Source of the DNA: Glandiceps talaboti
Lineage: Eukaryota > Hemichordata > Enteropneusta > Spengelidae
DNA length: 64,000 bases
Direction of reading: 5' to 3'
Assembly: GCF_964340395.1 (NCBI RefSeq)
Contig: NC_135555.1
Coordinates: 1,917,501-1,981,500, forward strand
The notes under the pieces were generated by a model. The model worked only from the letters and a program-made list of their open reading frames with translations, did not search any database and was not told the origin of the DNA. Shown piece by piece: positions 12,769 through 23,670 of the stretch (positions within the stretch are counted from its first letter, which is position 1; each line of letters begins with the position of its first letter). The position numbers and the translations under genes were made by a program.

Positions 12769-14142
12769 CATTATCATGCTTGTGTAACACAGACGTTATT
12801 TTATCATTTACATCCACCCTACTTCCCGGTCCGTCTCTAAATCTGTCTTCCACACACATTCACTTACGAACACAATACGTAGATTCAACTATCATTTATA
12901 TGATTGCAAAGAGTTACAGCGTAAACCACGTGATTAGGTGTTATCTTAATACCGATTCTGTGATGTCAATATCAAAGCATTTTTTGTTTAAATCTCAGAA
13001 ATGTCCATTGGTTATCGCAGCGTTCGACTACATACTATAGCTAGTCCAAAACAATTAGGTTTATTATGATTACTTTGAATCTATAACAACAACGCAGTTC
13101 TAGATTAATTACTCTTGGTGTAAAAGAAATTATATTGTATATATATATGTTTCTATAGTGAAAAAATCCAATGTAAGAACGACAAGAACAAATTCAGGTC
13201 ATTTTAAAGGGTTCATTTGAAGATAAAGTAATCTGAATAAACTTTCTAAAGCCTCGATGGTTATTTTTAGCTAACTGACTGAATAGATGCAGACCACATG
13301 TAGATATCTGATAGTAGATCAATTGTGTTAGAGGTTTCCACATAGTTACCTGGTGAAATAAAATACCCACGTGTATAAAAAGAAAACTATTGATCCGACA
13401 AAATCTCTCAAATGAACTGTGTCGTCATAGTCTTATAACAATGTTCGTCACACCGAGTTGTATATACTTGTTTAAATTGAACGACTTGCAATTGGTAACG
13501 AAATGGGTCTGTATGGTCCCTACAGTTCACTCTGCTGATGAATAATTCCTCACCACTTGCACTGTGTCTACTTGCCAGACGGTATCATTTTCACAGTGTA
13601 TAGAAGCTTCTAGACAGTCTCAATGTTAATTGTAAAATGTATTCAGTTTCTTGTCGTACCTGCATTAGTTTTCAAATATATTGTGTTTACTTTAATCATA
13701 GTTTTAATGACATCATATCAATTTCGAATATAGCTACTGATTCTTCACAAATAATTTTAAACGTTATCAGCTGATTTTCGTAGCATATAGTGCGTGCCGG
13801 GAAATGAGCAGGCTTGTGGAAGGATACGATACTTTGTGTACCGACCTATTTTCACGCTAGTATATACAATCGATCCATCGAGTGACATACAAAGTTACCG
13901 TGATTTGATCACATCACATTTAATTTCATAGGAACAGTGCGTAGGGTTATTATAATTTCAAACAGGAAAACACATAAGCACCTAGTCACTAGCGAAACAT
14001 TGGGAACATATGGAATACATTTCTAGGAAACCAATATGACTTCCATGGTCCGTTGAGTTTTCAATCGATCGTAAATAATTTCTTTTGGCAATATATTGCC
14101 AACAGCCACCATTTATGTACATGTGATTACTGTAGACATCTC
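12769..14142. other. gene-free stretch
   Basis: No recognisable coding sequence, RNA gene or mobile element was seen. Confidence 0.4.
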
Positions 14143-14477
14143 AATAATACATTAATGGTTGATTTGTGATGCATCTATAGCTGTGTAAAACTGAAGTAAT
14201 ACATTAATACCTGGTTGGTTTGTGATGTATCTATAGCTGTGTAAAACTGAAGTACTACATTAATACCTGGTTGATTTGTGACGTATCTATAGCTGTGTAA
14301 AACTGAAGTACTACATTAATACCTCTTTGATTTGTGACGTATCTATAGCTGTGTAAAACTGAAGTAATACATTAATACCTGGTTGATTTGTGATGTATCT
14401 ATAGCTGTGTAAAACTGAAGCAATACATTAATACTTGGTTGATTTGTGATGTATCTATAGCTGTGTAACGCTGAAGC
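14143..14477 (+). repeat. 56-bp minisatellite, about 6 copies
   Basis: A unit of about 56 bp carries GATTTGTGATGTATCTATAG and CTGTGTAAAACTGAAGTA in every copy. Copies differ by a few substitutions, for example ACGTATC for ATGTATC and GCAATACAT for GTACTACAT. Copy boundaries are regular and there is no open frame of note. Confidence 0.92.
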
Positions 14478-14620
14478 ACAAATATTGAGTCTATGAATAA
14501 ACATGTGCCATTTGTACACGTGCACATAGTCGTTCTTATTTATTGGGAAGTTTGCTTCTAAATCAAATATTAATTACTTATTCAATCAGATTGTTTGTAT
14601 CAATGACATCATCATTATTA

Positions 14621-14621
14621 C

Positions 14622-14652
<31 letters not shown>

Positions 14653-14692
14653 ATTGTTGTTAAGTTGTTGTTGTTAAGTTGTTGTTTCAGTA
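14621..14692. repeat. (TTG)n microsatellite
   Basis: About 18 TTG triplets, with two TTAAG interruptions near the right end. Confidence 0.9.
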
Positions 14693-15130
14693 TCATTGAG
14701 AATTATGGTTAATTAATCAAAATGATTTATTTATTTATTATCTATCAATTCATTGACCAAGTGTAAGAGGTTATCATATTATTGAACAGCTTCGAATCAA
14801 GGAAAGTTATTAGCTAAAGTAACTGTTATTCAGGATTAGGTGTAAAGGCATCGCTTGTGAAATAAATCATAATTTATCTTACATTATATTGATAGGATAG
14901 ATGGCAAACGAAAACCCCATTTTTGAATAACTAGGTTATTATGGTCCCCGAGATCACGTGACTTGTTTGGGAACATGTGGTTTAATACTTTCTTGACTCT
15001 AGTTTGACCCCGTACTATATATTCAAATGAAATATGTATTTAGGTTAAATGTAGACAGAGGTGTATAAATAGTACGACCGCTTACTGATCTTAAACATAC
15101 CCAGCATGCTAAGCATTGTATCTTTGCATT

Positions 15131-15144
15131 GTTTCCATAGTAAC
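15131..15144. promoter_or_regulatory. RFX X-box-like palindrome
   Basis: GTTTCCATAGTAAC matches the X-box form with a two-base spacer. It sits in gene-free DNA. Confidence 0.35.
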
Positions 15145-15473
15145 GATAGCACTACGCTTAACATCGACATAGTTCCAGTCGTGAAGTATTGCGATACGCA
15201 ATGATACGTGGGTGTTTGTAGATTTCGGTTAGATTATGACTGAAAAATTTGGCGTTAACGTTCACGGAGACTTCATATCATGTTAGTGTTAGTATTTGTA
15301 CTCTGTGTAGGTGTAGCTTACTTCTGATTTACAACGTATTGTTCAGTATTTGATTTAGTCAAGCCATGCTATCTTTTGTCCATGACTTGATCTGCACAGT
15401 GATAAATTTGATAATTAGACAAATGTATTGTTTTGTCTCATAATCATATTAATGAACTTGAGTTACTGTACTG

Positions 15474-15594
15474 TACTGTATGTATGTTATGTATGTATGT
15501 ATGTATGTATGTATGTATGTATGTATGTATGTATGTATGTATGTATGTATGTGTGTGTGTGTATGTATGTATGTATGTATGTATGTATGTATGT
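15474..15594. repeat. (TATG)n microsatellite
   Basis: About 120 bp of TATG repeat with an internal block of GT repeats near 15551-15561. Confidence 0.95.
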
Positions 15595-16359
15595 GTTTTT
15601 TATATGTACGTGTGTATGTACGTTGTATCTCGAGTTAGTGCTTATCAATGGCTATTTTGTATATATTGCAGTCAGCCCATATTTTTTTTATTTTAGCGCA
15701 CATTGCAATTTCAAGAGATGACAAACAAAAGCCAATCTCAATATTTCCTATTTCATTAGAGACTCGTTACATGTAATCTGTGTCTATTTTAAATGTACTT
15801 GCCCAGACATTGCGAAAAATGTAAACAAATGGGTGAAAAACCGCGATGTTTACGTCCAAAAATAGTTCGGTGTAATCTCACCACATACTCGAATTCAAGC
15901 GAAACAACGTGTGGAATGCATTGGAAAGTTTTCAATCGTCCGTTCACTTCTCGGCGGATTATCAGCATCAAATAGTTTAAGGGATAGTCAACTGTGCGAC
16001 TAAACTAATCACAAAACACTTCAGTACTAGCAGCTTCCCACCAAGACTTCATAAACAAATATTTCAGTAGCATTTTGTTAACTTTCAAACTGGTCCTAGC
16101 AGACTGCCAATACAAATGTTTTTATAATAATATATGTTGAGTATGTTCATGTAGAAATGATTCATTCCGAACAAGTTTGTAATATACATTGTTATATACA
16201 TTTTTTTATTTGCTAAATATGACTGGATAAATTATTGACCTCAAGATCACCCTATGACTTATGAATAAATTATCATGGAGTACATGACCTCTAAAAAAAT
16301 TCCCGTATGAGGATATTCCACTCCTTCCAAGCTTCCTATCAGACCGTTGATTGTAACAA

Positions 16360-16459
16360 GTGTATATACCATAGAATACTTGGTGTATAAGTGTATACCA
16401 GGTAATACTTGGTGTATCAGTGTAATACCATGGAATACTTGGTGTATCAGTGTAATACC
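16360..16459 (+). repeat. short tandem repeat, about 3 copies
   Basis: A unit of 31-34 bp centred on GAATACTTGGTGTATCAGTG is repeated three times. The first copy is the most diverged (TATAAGTG for TATCAGTG). Confidence 0.8.
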
Positions 16460-17199
16460 GTCGTCCCTTCTTCCGTGATCCTCTTCATCGCTGAGAATGT
16501 TGTTTTCAAATTACCCGCTCATTCTGAACAACACCTCTTTTCAAGGCCATTAATACCTTCTGGCATCACACAGAAGCCTTGAATGAACTATTGACCGGTT
16601 CATGACCGTCATTTTATCAAACCATGCCCCAGCAATCTGTATCGGGAATGTTTGTACAGAACTTGTTGCCGGCCTAATTCCATAGTTAAAATGCACTTCA
16701 CTAAAAGATAAAACAATCAAGAGTAGACATTTACGGGACTTGCTTAGTGATAAATGGGGTCTAATTTATTTGTGGTTTCACGGGTAAACAAGATCCTAGT
16801 CAAAACTGTTTTCAGTGTATAATCTCCGAACACACAGACGTTTTCAAAACTATGCCATTACATCAACAGTAATATTGAATTCAATTCGTTTGAATATCCA
16901 GTAGCTATAACTTAGTCCTTTTCTATTTTATTGTTTTTATTGACAGCGAATATACCAAAATTTTGCTAACTGGAACCACTGTGACTTAGCCCATATTCGC
17001 ACATGCCTACCTCTGCTATTTGCGGTTCATAGTATCCTGCAGACTGCCTTCACAATGAAACATTACGATTTAAAAAAAGGCAGGGACCATTTACTCATTC
17101 GTTAATATATTGTATATTTGTTGTTTGTGGTTATAAATTAGGTAGCCCAAAGACTTGTCTTGGTGTTTATAGTACCAAATGAAGCCAATTCTTTGTAGT
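16460..17199. other. gene-free stretch
   Basis: AT-rich DNA with no recognisable feature. Confidence 0.35.
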
Positions 17200-17292
17200 A
17201 CAACAACAACAACAACAACAACAACAACATCGGCCAAATATCGTGAAAAATACAGTTTCAGTCTAAGAATTTGAGGTTTTTATATCTCAGAC

Positions 17293-17335
<43 letters not shown>
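17200..17335. repeat. (CAA)10 and (TTG)14 inverted pair
   Basis: A CAA tract (17200-17229) and a longer TTG tract (17293-17335) lie in opposite orientation about 63 bp apart. The two are complementary, so the locus can extrude a stem of about 30 bp. Confidence 0.85.
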
Positions 17336-18278
17336 AAGTAATACTGGTTAGTAGTATATTTTCAGGACTTGTTGAATCACATTTCGTGGAGTTCTGTTGA
17401 CTTTGTTAAGTTAGAAAATTAGATTATTTCAAATCTTATAAAAATCTCCACAATGTATACGAACTTTTAGCAAAAATCGAACGCATTCCATTGTATATAC
17501 AACACTGTGAATCCCTTATTTTTATTGACGTTTCAACGCACAAAGTGTGATATTCACATGGAATTATTGTCTGTTATGTTCTGGGTGCATATTAAATCGT
17601 CTGTGTGATACACTTAAGTCGAAAGCTGGCCTCAAAGTTTACTTACCGAGAACCATTCTACGTAATACTGAACAATGTTTTCATTGTTATAGTTGTAATC
17701 TACAGTTAATACTTGAAAATGTCGTTATGACATAGCAAATACATTTATCCCAGCACTAGACTAGATGTCATTGTACTAATAAAATATATAGAGCAAACAA
17801 CTATGGCTGATCATCGGATGAATAATATTCATTTAAAAAATAAAGTCCTTTAAATCAACATAAAATTCTCAGACTTTGGTTAAAATTAGTTTTAAGGCCC
17901 GTTTTACCCTTGAAATAATACTCTCCAAGTTGTAGAATTCTTAGGACAATCAAATACTAACATAAGGCGTGATGTTATTTCTGTTTTAAATTAACCTGCC
18001 CGACATTACTACGTCTACTGTGTCAAGTCTGTGTGTACATATTGCTATACTATGGTACGATTCTGTTTGTCTCGGTCTGTTTGTCAAGCGCAATTCAGAA
18101 TTCGAAAACACATTGACACAATAACAGTAGAGTGACAATAACAAAGTGTACTTTTCATCGATGTTTTAACGTGTGTAGGGTTAGTTAATGAAATCTATCC
18201 AGGTAGATGTTATTTTGCACTGATCTGCATTGATGTCACCGCTCTATATCATGCGGGCATAAATGTACATGCACATAT
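17336..18278. other. gene-free stretch
   Basis: No recognisable gene. A 62-codon frame at 17547-17735 is Cys-containing but matches no domain I know. Confidence 0.35.
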
Positions 18279-18380
18279 ACGTACGTACGTACGTATGTAT
18301 GTATGTATGTATGTATGTATGTATGTATGTATGTATGTATGTATGTATGTATGTATGTATGTATGTATGTATGTATGTAT
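18279..18380. repeat. (GTAC)n(GTAT)n microsatellite
   Basis: Three to four self-complementary GTAC units are followed by about 21 GTAT units. Confidence 0.95.
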
Positions 18381-20138
18381 GCTTACTTTAGCAGTGCTAA
18401 CACTGTTACACAAATGACGAGTTACTTGGTATTGATTATTAGTATAAGATCTATAGCAAAAATGTACTAAGTCGGAAATAGTTTTAATGTGTTCATACTA
18501 CAGCTTATTTTCCAGGCTTTTGTGGTTATTGTTGTACAGGCTAGGGTCCTTGATGAGAAAAAAAGAAGAACTTAGTACAAAACAGATACTAAATATATAC
18601 AGTGTCTAAACTTAATTTAATTATTTGAAAACCTGTTATGAATTTGATTGAATTTCTATTCCAAAAGCAACCTTACTACAGACAACAATGATAACATGAA
18701 TAATTTTCTGTGAATAGTTATACGATATGGTAACAGCTGATTTATTTGGAACCTATGAACTCATTTCGATGCATTGAACTCGCAGTGACCTTGGCAACTC
18801 TTGATTCGTGTCATTCACACCATCAGCATGACACTGAACTGTCTGGCCAATGGAAATATGGGTTGTTCCTGGGGTTTGTCCCCATAGAAAGGGAGGGAGA
18901 CAGACAATGAACAAATATTACTGAAATTCAAGGTCGTAATATGCTATCTGGTCAGAGGTGTATACACGACCTGGTCTGAGATGCAGTCATACGAGGGATA
19001 ATATTATATCGTATTCTTTGGAGAGTCTTTGTGGTTTGTTATTTTTTGCATTTGTCATTTTCCTACGATATACAGCGGTAGTAAATGAGACCAGAACAAT
19101 GTACGGGAGACTTTTATAAACCCCACTTTTCACTTTTCATCAGACTAAAATATTATTTAGGAAAATTGTACAGACAACCAACACTGAGAAATATTTTGAT
19201 AAAACGGTTCATGCGAGGAAAGAATTTATCATATTCCATGGTTTCCCGACTACGTTTGGGTTACTGACAAAATATTACACGATGGTCACAATGCAAACAT
19301 GTAACATATTTTCAACTCACGAAATGTAAAACAAATTGAGATAGCACTTCTGTATGATAAATCTTATGGCATTATATCTGAACTTAAAACAACAAAACAA
19401 CAAACAAACAAACAAACAAACAAAGAAAGAAAAGCCAAGTAAAACAAAACAAAACAAAACAAACAAACAAACAAACAAACAAAAAGTGCTATGAACTACA
19501 AAATGGATTTAACTTCATGATCAAGTTGATTCTCATTGATTGGTTAAACTTATGTCAATAACGTGTTTCTAATTATAGTATTTTAGTCTTCAAGACATGG
19601 GACCACATGTTAAGAGCAATTAAGTCTCAACTTCACTTGTCCCATACCCCGTACACATATACACATGACGATCCCAGGACCTACACCTTGACCGAGCCAA
19701 TTCGTATACACATTACATCTCAGACCACGTACATCCAAGAGCACACTTCCCGGCGCTGACTAAAAGTTGTGGATTCTTGACAATCGTAAAAATGCTGTCA
19801 AATAAAACGCCAACGCTTTAAAACCCAATAGATTACAACACTGATTTGATTAATACGTTTTTAAGCAAATGGTAGACGATGTTTTTCTCAATCAGATAAT
19901 TCCATTGAGACCGAGCAACAAGACCAATAAATTGGTGACTTCTCCTAAATAATTTCATTACCCCCCTCCCCCCCCGTCTAATTGTTTTATTCAATGATTT
20001 ACATGTTTATACCTAGCTGATAATCCTAGTCCTACTACCAGACGTGTTTTTCTCAAAATGTTGTTTGCCTTCTGTCGGGTTATTCAGATTAGACACTGCA
20101 GGGGGTCGTCTAAGGTAATGATATGAATTTAGGTAAAG
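18381..20138. other. gene-free stretch with an A/C-rich repeat
   Basis: No gene recognised. An A-rich (AAAC)n/(AAACA)n tract lies at about 19388-19483, and a C-rich run at about 19960-19976. Confidence 0.4.
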
Positions 20139-20146
20139 TGACGTCA
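20139..20146. promoter_or_regulatory. full cAMP response element upstream of PPP1R3-like gene 1
   Basis: TGACGTCA, the palindromic consensus bound by CREB/ATF bZIP factors, lies about 750 bp upstream of the candidate TATA box of the PPP1R3-like gene at 21015. Regulation by it is inferred only from position. Confidence 0.35.
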
Positions 20147-20891
20147 ATATTATGAATATGTATTATCTACAGGGGGTGTTTATACTCCATGAACAAATAT
20201 TTGTCACTTCCAGTTGAAAAATATGTGATCCACTTTGAAAGTACAGTAGGCGTAGGAATGTGAAGAATACATATTGCATTCATAGTGTTCATTACATTAT
20301 CATGAAATCACTTTTTATTTTATCAATGGTGGTGAATGGCACTGATGTCATCAGTTATATTAGTACAGTACCGAGAGTAGCGGTGCACGCTACAGTTATT
20401 ATATACACGTCAATGTTCTCATGCACGCGGCATGTGTGTTGGATTTTTGGCAGGCGGGATTGAGTGAAAAAAATGTGATACGTTTCAAACCATGCCACCT
20501 CTGAAAGGATTAGAAACGCCTCAACGTACGAATAATTTGTACAGTACGTTTCGTGGTAATCCACATTTGTTATCGGAAGTTGTAGTAATTAATTAAAACG
20601 AGCTTTTAAGGCCTATGTATTGATCTGTTGTTGTTTGCAGTTTGGCCCTGATCCCAGTCATGTTATCGTCCAGGCAAACAATACGTTAGTTAATCGATCC
20701 GTCTGTCAATCCCAGTGTCAGCCAATCCTAAGGCCGCAGATGGGCCGCACTGCATAAATTACTACATGGGACAATAACCAGTGGTGACCCCCAATCTCGT
20801 CCACCTGAACATGCTGATGAAGCCCGAATCTTAATAGGGTCACGTGTTTCACAATGCATAAATTTTCCAAATAAGGCCGTGTGTTAGGCAT

Positions 20892-20897
20892 TATAAA
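20892..20897 (+). promoter_or_regulatory. TATA box of PPP1R3-like gene 1
   Basis: TATAAA in a GC-richer context (TTATAAAGCCAGCCAC) lies about 118 bp before the first in-frame ATG of the PPP1R3-like gene. This predicts transcription from around 20920 and a 5' leader of roughly 95 nt. An E-box CACGTG occurs about 50 bp further upstream, near 20841. Confidence 0.6.
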
Positions 20898-21014
20898 GCC
20901 AGCCACTCAGAGCTTAGCATCGCCAACCCGTTCGTCTAGCAAGAGTCCATGTTGTCAGTTTTTAGCTGCTAGCACAGCATACACACCAGCCCATTAGTTT
21001 TGTCTTACAACGAT

Positions 21015-21824
21015 ATGTTCTATACGAAGGAAGGACCTCTCCTCTGTCGTTTTGGACCTTGTCAGTTCAATGGCAGTTGTGCAGTAGGCCAAATGAGGAA
21101 CGACTACAAAATGTTGAGTCAAGTCGACGGTCATGGGCCGCCAGGCGAACCTCAACATGTATTCCGGAAAGATGTTGATGTCAGCAAACCACGCCAGAGA
21201 AACCCTTCAGGTAGCTGTCTCCGAAGCCCTAGAGATTCGCCACCATCTTCACCAGACTGTAAGAAATCTGTTAGATTTGCTGACAGTATTGGCATGGAAT
21301 TGGAGGCTATTCGAATGGTTGAGAAATACGATCATGACATCAACCTGCCGAATTCATTCGTGAAGTCTGTGCTGAGGTCTCGGCGGTATATGGATCGTCT
21401 GTCTGTAAACAGGGTTTCGACTGAAAAATACTTGGAGCCGTGCTTTGAACTGCCGGACACTGACATTATGAACAGAGTAGGCTCCAATAAAGCCTGTCTC
21501 GAGTCTTTCACTGTGGATAATCTTAGCGTGACTGCGACTGTTCGAGTCGCAAATATAGCGTTTGAGAAAAGCGTGGTTGTACGGTTTTCAATCACGGATT
21601 GGGACACACATTATGATCTGCCAGCAAGGTACGTTGAAAGCTTGCACAACACTCAATCTGATCGATTCACTTTCGAGATATCTTTACCCAGGGATTTTGT
21701 CATAGGATGTCGACTTGAATTCGCTTTACAGTACAGAGTTGGAGGCCAAACCTACTGGGATAACAACAACGAAGAAAACTATGCATTTGAATGTACCGAT
21801 ACCAGGCGCACAACCATGCCTTGA
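21015..21824 (+). CDS. protein phosphatase 1 regulatory subunit 3-like, gene 1 (glycogen-targeting)
   Basis: This 269-residue protein belongs to the PPP1R3 family, which tethers PP1 catalytic subunit to glycogen and so activates glycogen synthase. The PP1-binding RVxF motif is KSVRF at residues 84-88, followed by AD, as in vertebrate R3B/R3C-type subunits. A CBM21 carbohydrate-binding domain covers about residues 155-260: CLESF at 161-165, then VTATVRVANIAFEKSVVVRF and a conserved DW, and the diagnostic YWDNNNEENY near the end (247-256). A basic, Ser/Pro-rich segment (RSPRDSPPSSP) precedes the RVxF motif. The frame is open upstream to a TAG at 20970, so the ATG at 21015 is the first available. 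With the TATA box 118 bp upstream, the gene looks intronless, like most vertebrate R3B/C/D/E/G coding regions. The closest vertebrate subtype cannot be decided by eye. Confidence 0.93.
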   Translation: MFYTKEGPLLCRFGPCQFNGSCAVGQMRNDYKMLSQVDGHGPPGEPQHVFRKDVDVSKPRQRNPSGSCLRSPRDSPPSSPDCKKSVRFADSIGMELEAIRMVEKYDHDINLPNSFVKSVLRSRRYMDRLSVNRVSTEKYLEPCFELPDTDIMNRVGSNKACLESFTVDNLSVTATVRVANIAFEKSVVVRFSITDWDTHYDLPARYVESLHNTQSDRFTFEISLPRDFVIGCRLEFALQYRVGGQTYWDNNNEENYAFECTDTRRTTMP

Positions 21825-23228
21825 ACAACATGTACACTGTACAGAAAGAAAAACATGACAGACATGTCTTCGATATCATCTCCGAAACGGACTCGCTCGG
21901 AGGGACGATAGAAACGCTATTGAATTATTACCATGTCAATATTAATATGAACTTTATCAACTCGTTACTATTGAAGCTGTCTTCGATGGCTAGGACTGTG
22001 AAAGTCTATATCGAATCGATACAAGTTTTCTCCTCTGTGGACTGCAGCAGGGTATTGACAGTTTCAATGACGTCAATTATTGCATTTAGAATATTTCAAC
22101 AAGACTCATTTACATTTGCACGTTTAAATCTGGGTTTATTGTGTAAACCTCGGTGACAGATAAGCAAACAAGTGTATTTTCCAGAAAAAACTGTATTGGT
22201 CGGGCACCATTCAGGCAGGTTTATTCCCGAAAATGAACGGTTCACTTCAGACAAAATTCTCGGTTGATAATGTATGCAAATCTGTGGTTTTGGCGCGTCC
22301 GCCATGTTGCATATGTACGTGCCATACGTACCATAGAGGCCAAAATGTAAACATAAACACGCCTGAATGAGGTCCGGTTATGTAATTAAGTACTCAAAAA
22401 CAAATCCCAGGGATAACAAACAGGCAAGACTCAAAACAAACGTGTTGAAAAAAAAAGATTATATATGTTGTTGTTTTTTTATGGTAGCTGATTTGTAATG
22501 CTAATCAATGAATTTAGGTCGCATTTCAGAATGGGCAGCTCTTGTCAACATCATGTTGAGCTCTCGATCGACTAGAGCTTTGCCATTCTCGAGTTGTGAC
22601 AAAATTCTAAAGGAATATAGACGGGTGAAATTTGCGAACAGAGTTATAAGTTTCTTAAAAGAAAAAACTCGTAAATTGCAAGTCTGTATTTTCATTATAT
22701 TTTCGTCTTTTTTTCGATTGCTTTACCATGATATAGACGTAAAACGTACGTTCATTACTTGTAGACCAATGGTATATGGGCAACAATTTTTTTGGACATG
22801 AGACACAGTTTTCAATGATATGTGGCGGTTTTCAACTTGAATTCGACACTTCATCGGAGGGGCGTTCTTCAATACCTTAACAAATGAAGCCAACAAGATG
22901 CTTGTATAAATTTTTTCAAAAGGTCAATTTATAGAAAATTTATTGTATTTTTCTGAGAAAACCTTTTGTAGTTACATGACACTAAGAGCGGACATCTTTC
23001 AACGAGGCTGTCGTACAAGCACGTTAGTGTTTGATGTGCTGGGAAGGCTTCGCGTATGGTGTTCGCATCAATTATTTTGCCAGTAATGTCAACCCAGAAT
23101 ATTATTTTTGTGGTACATTAACTTTTGACAGATTCAGTGTAAATAATATACATATGATACCTTCATAAAGTAAACAGCTTGCGTTGTTACTTGTTATCTA
23201 CTTTATACATTTAAACCATGTGAATAAA
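21825..23228 (+). other. probable 3' UTR and flank of PPP1R3-like gene 1
   Basis: No other gene is visible directly downstream. The first clear AATAAA on this strand is at 23223-23228, so the 3' UTR may be as long as 1.4 kb, or a variant signal may be used earlier. A TGACGTCA site lies inside at 22068-22075. Confidence 0.35.
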
Positions 23229-23615
23229 AAGAATAGTTTATCAGAGAAATATTAATAATTGTTGTGGCTTTACTGAATGTAGATTTGCAAATTATGGTTT
23301 ACCAAAAAGTCGTGGTTTGGCACCATGTCAAATTTGTCTGGGCCAGTCCTATCGCACTCTGTCGACCATTCGGACGTTCGTCTCCACAAAACATTTGGTT
23401 GCTATTATCAGGGAGCACGATAAGGTCCTCCTCCGTCTTAACCTGTGCTCTTTTTGATACCCTTTGCCCTTTCCGGATGAATGCCCCTTTCAAAAGCTAA
23501 AGAATTTTTTCACCGAGCCAGACCCGTTTATTGACGAGATAAACATGTCTAGAACAGAATGAGTGAATGGTGACACATTTTCAATATGTAACCAGGTCTG
23601 TGGCGAATAGTCTTA

Positions 23616-23670
23616 GATGGGTGTGGATGTGTGTGTGTGTGTGTGTGCCCATAGGGTGGAGGGTCTATGG
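23616..23670. repeat. (GT)n beside an ATAGACCC-family copy
   Basis: A short GT microsatellite ends at 23647. It is followed at 23649-23670 by CCATAGGGTGGAGGGTCTATGG, whose outer arms (CCATAG/CTATGG) and inner TGGAGGGTCTAT match the palindrome family at 2432. Confidence 0.65.

Noticed and set aside
15789-15975. 60-codon frames open on both strands over the same bases
   Set aside because: Length is within chance, and neither product has a recognisable motif or splice context.
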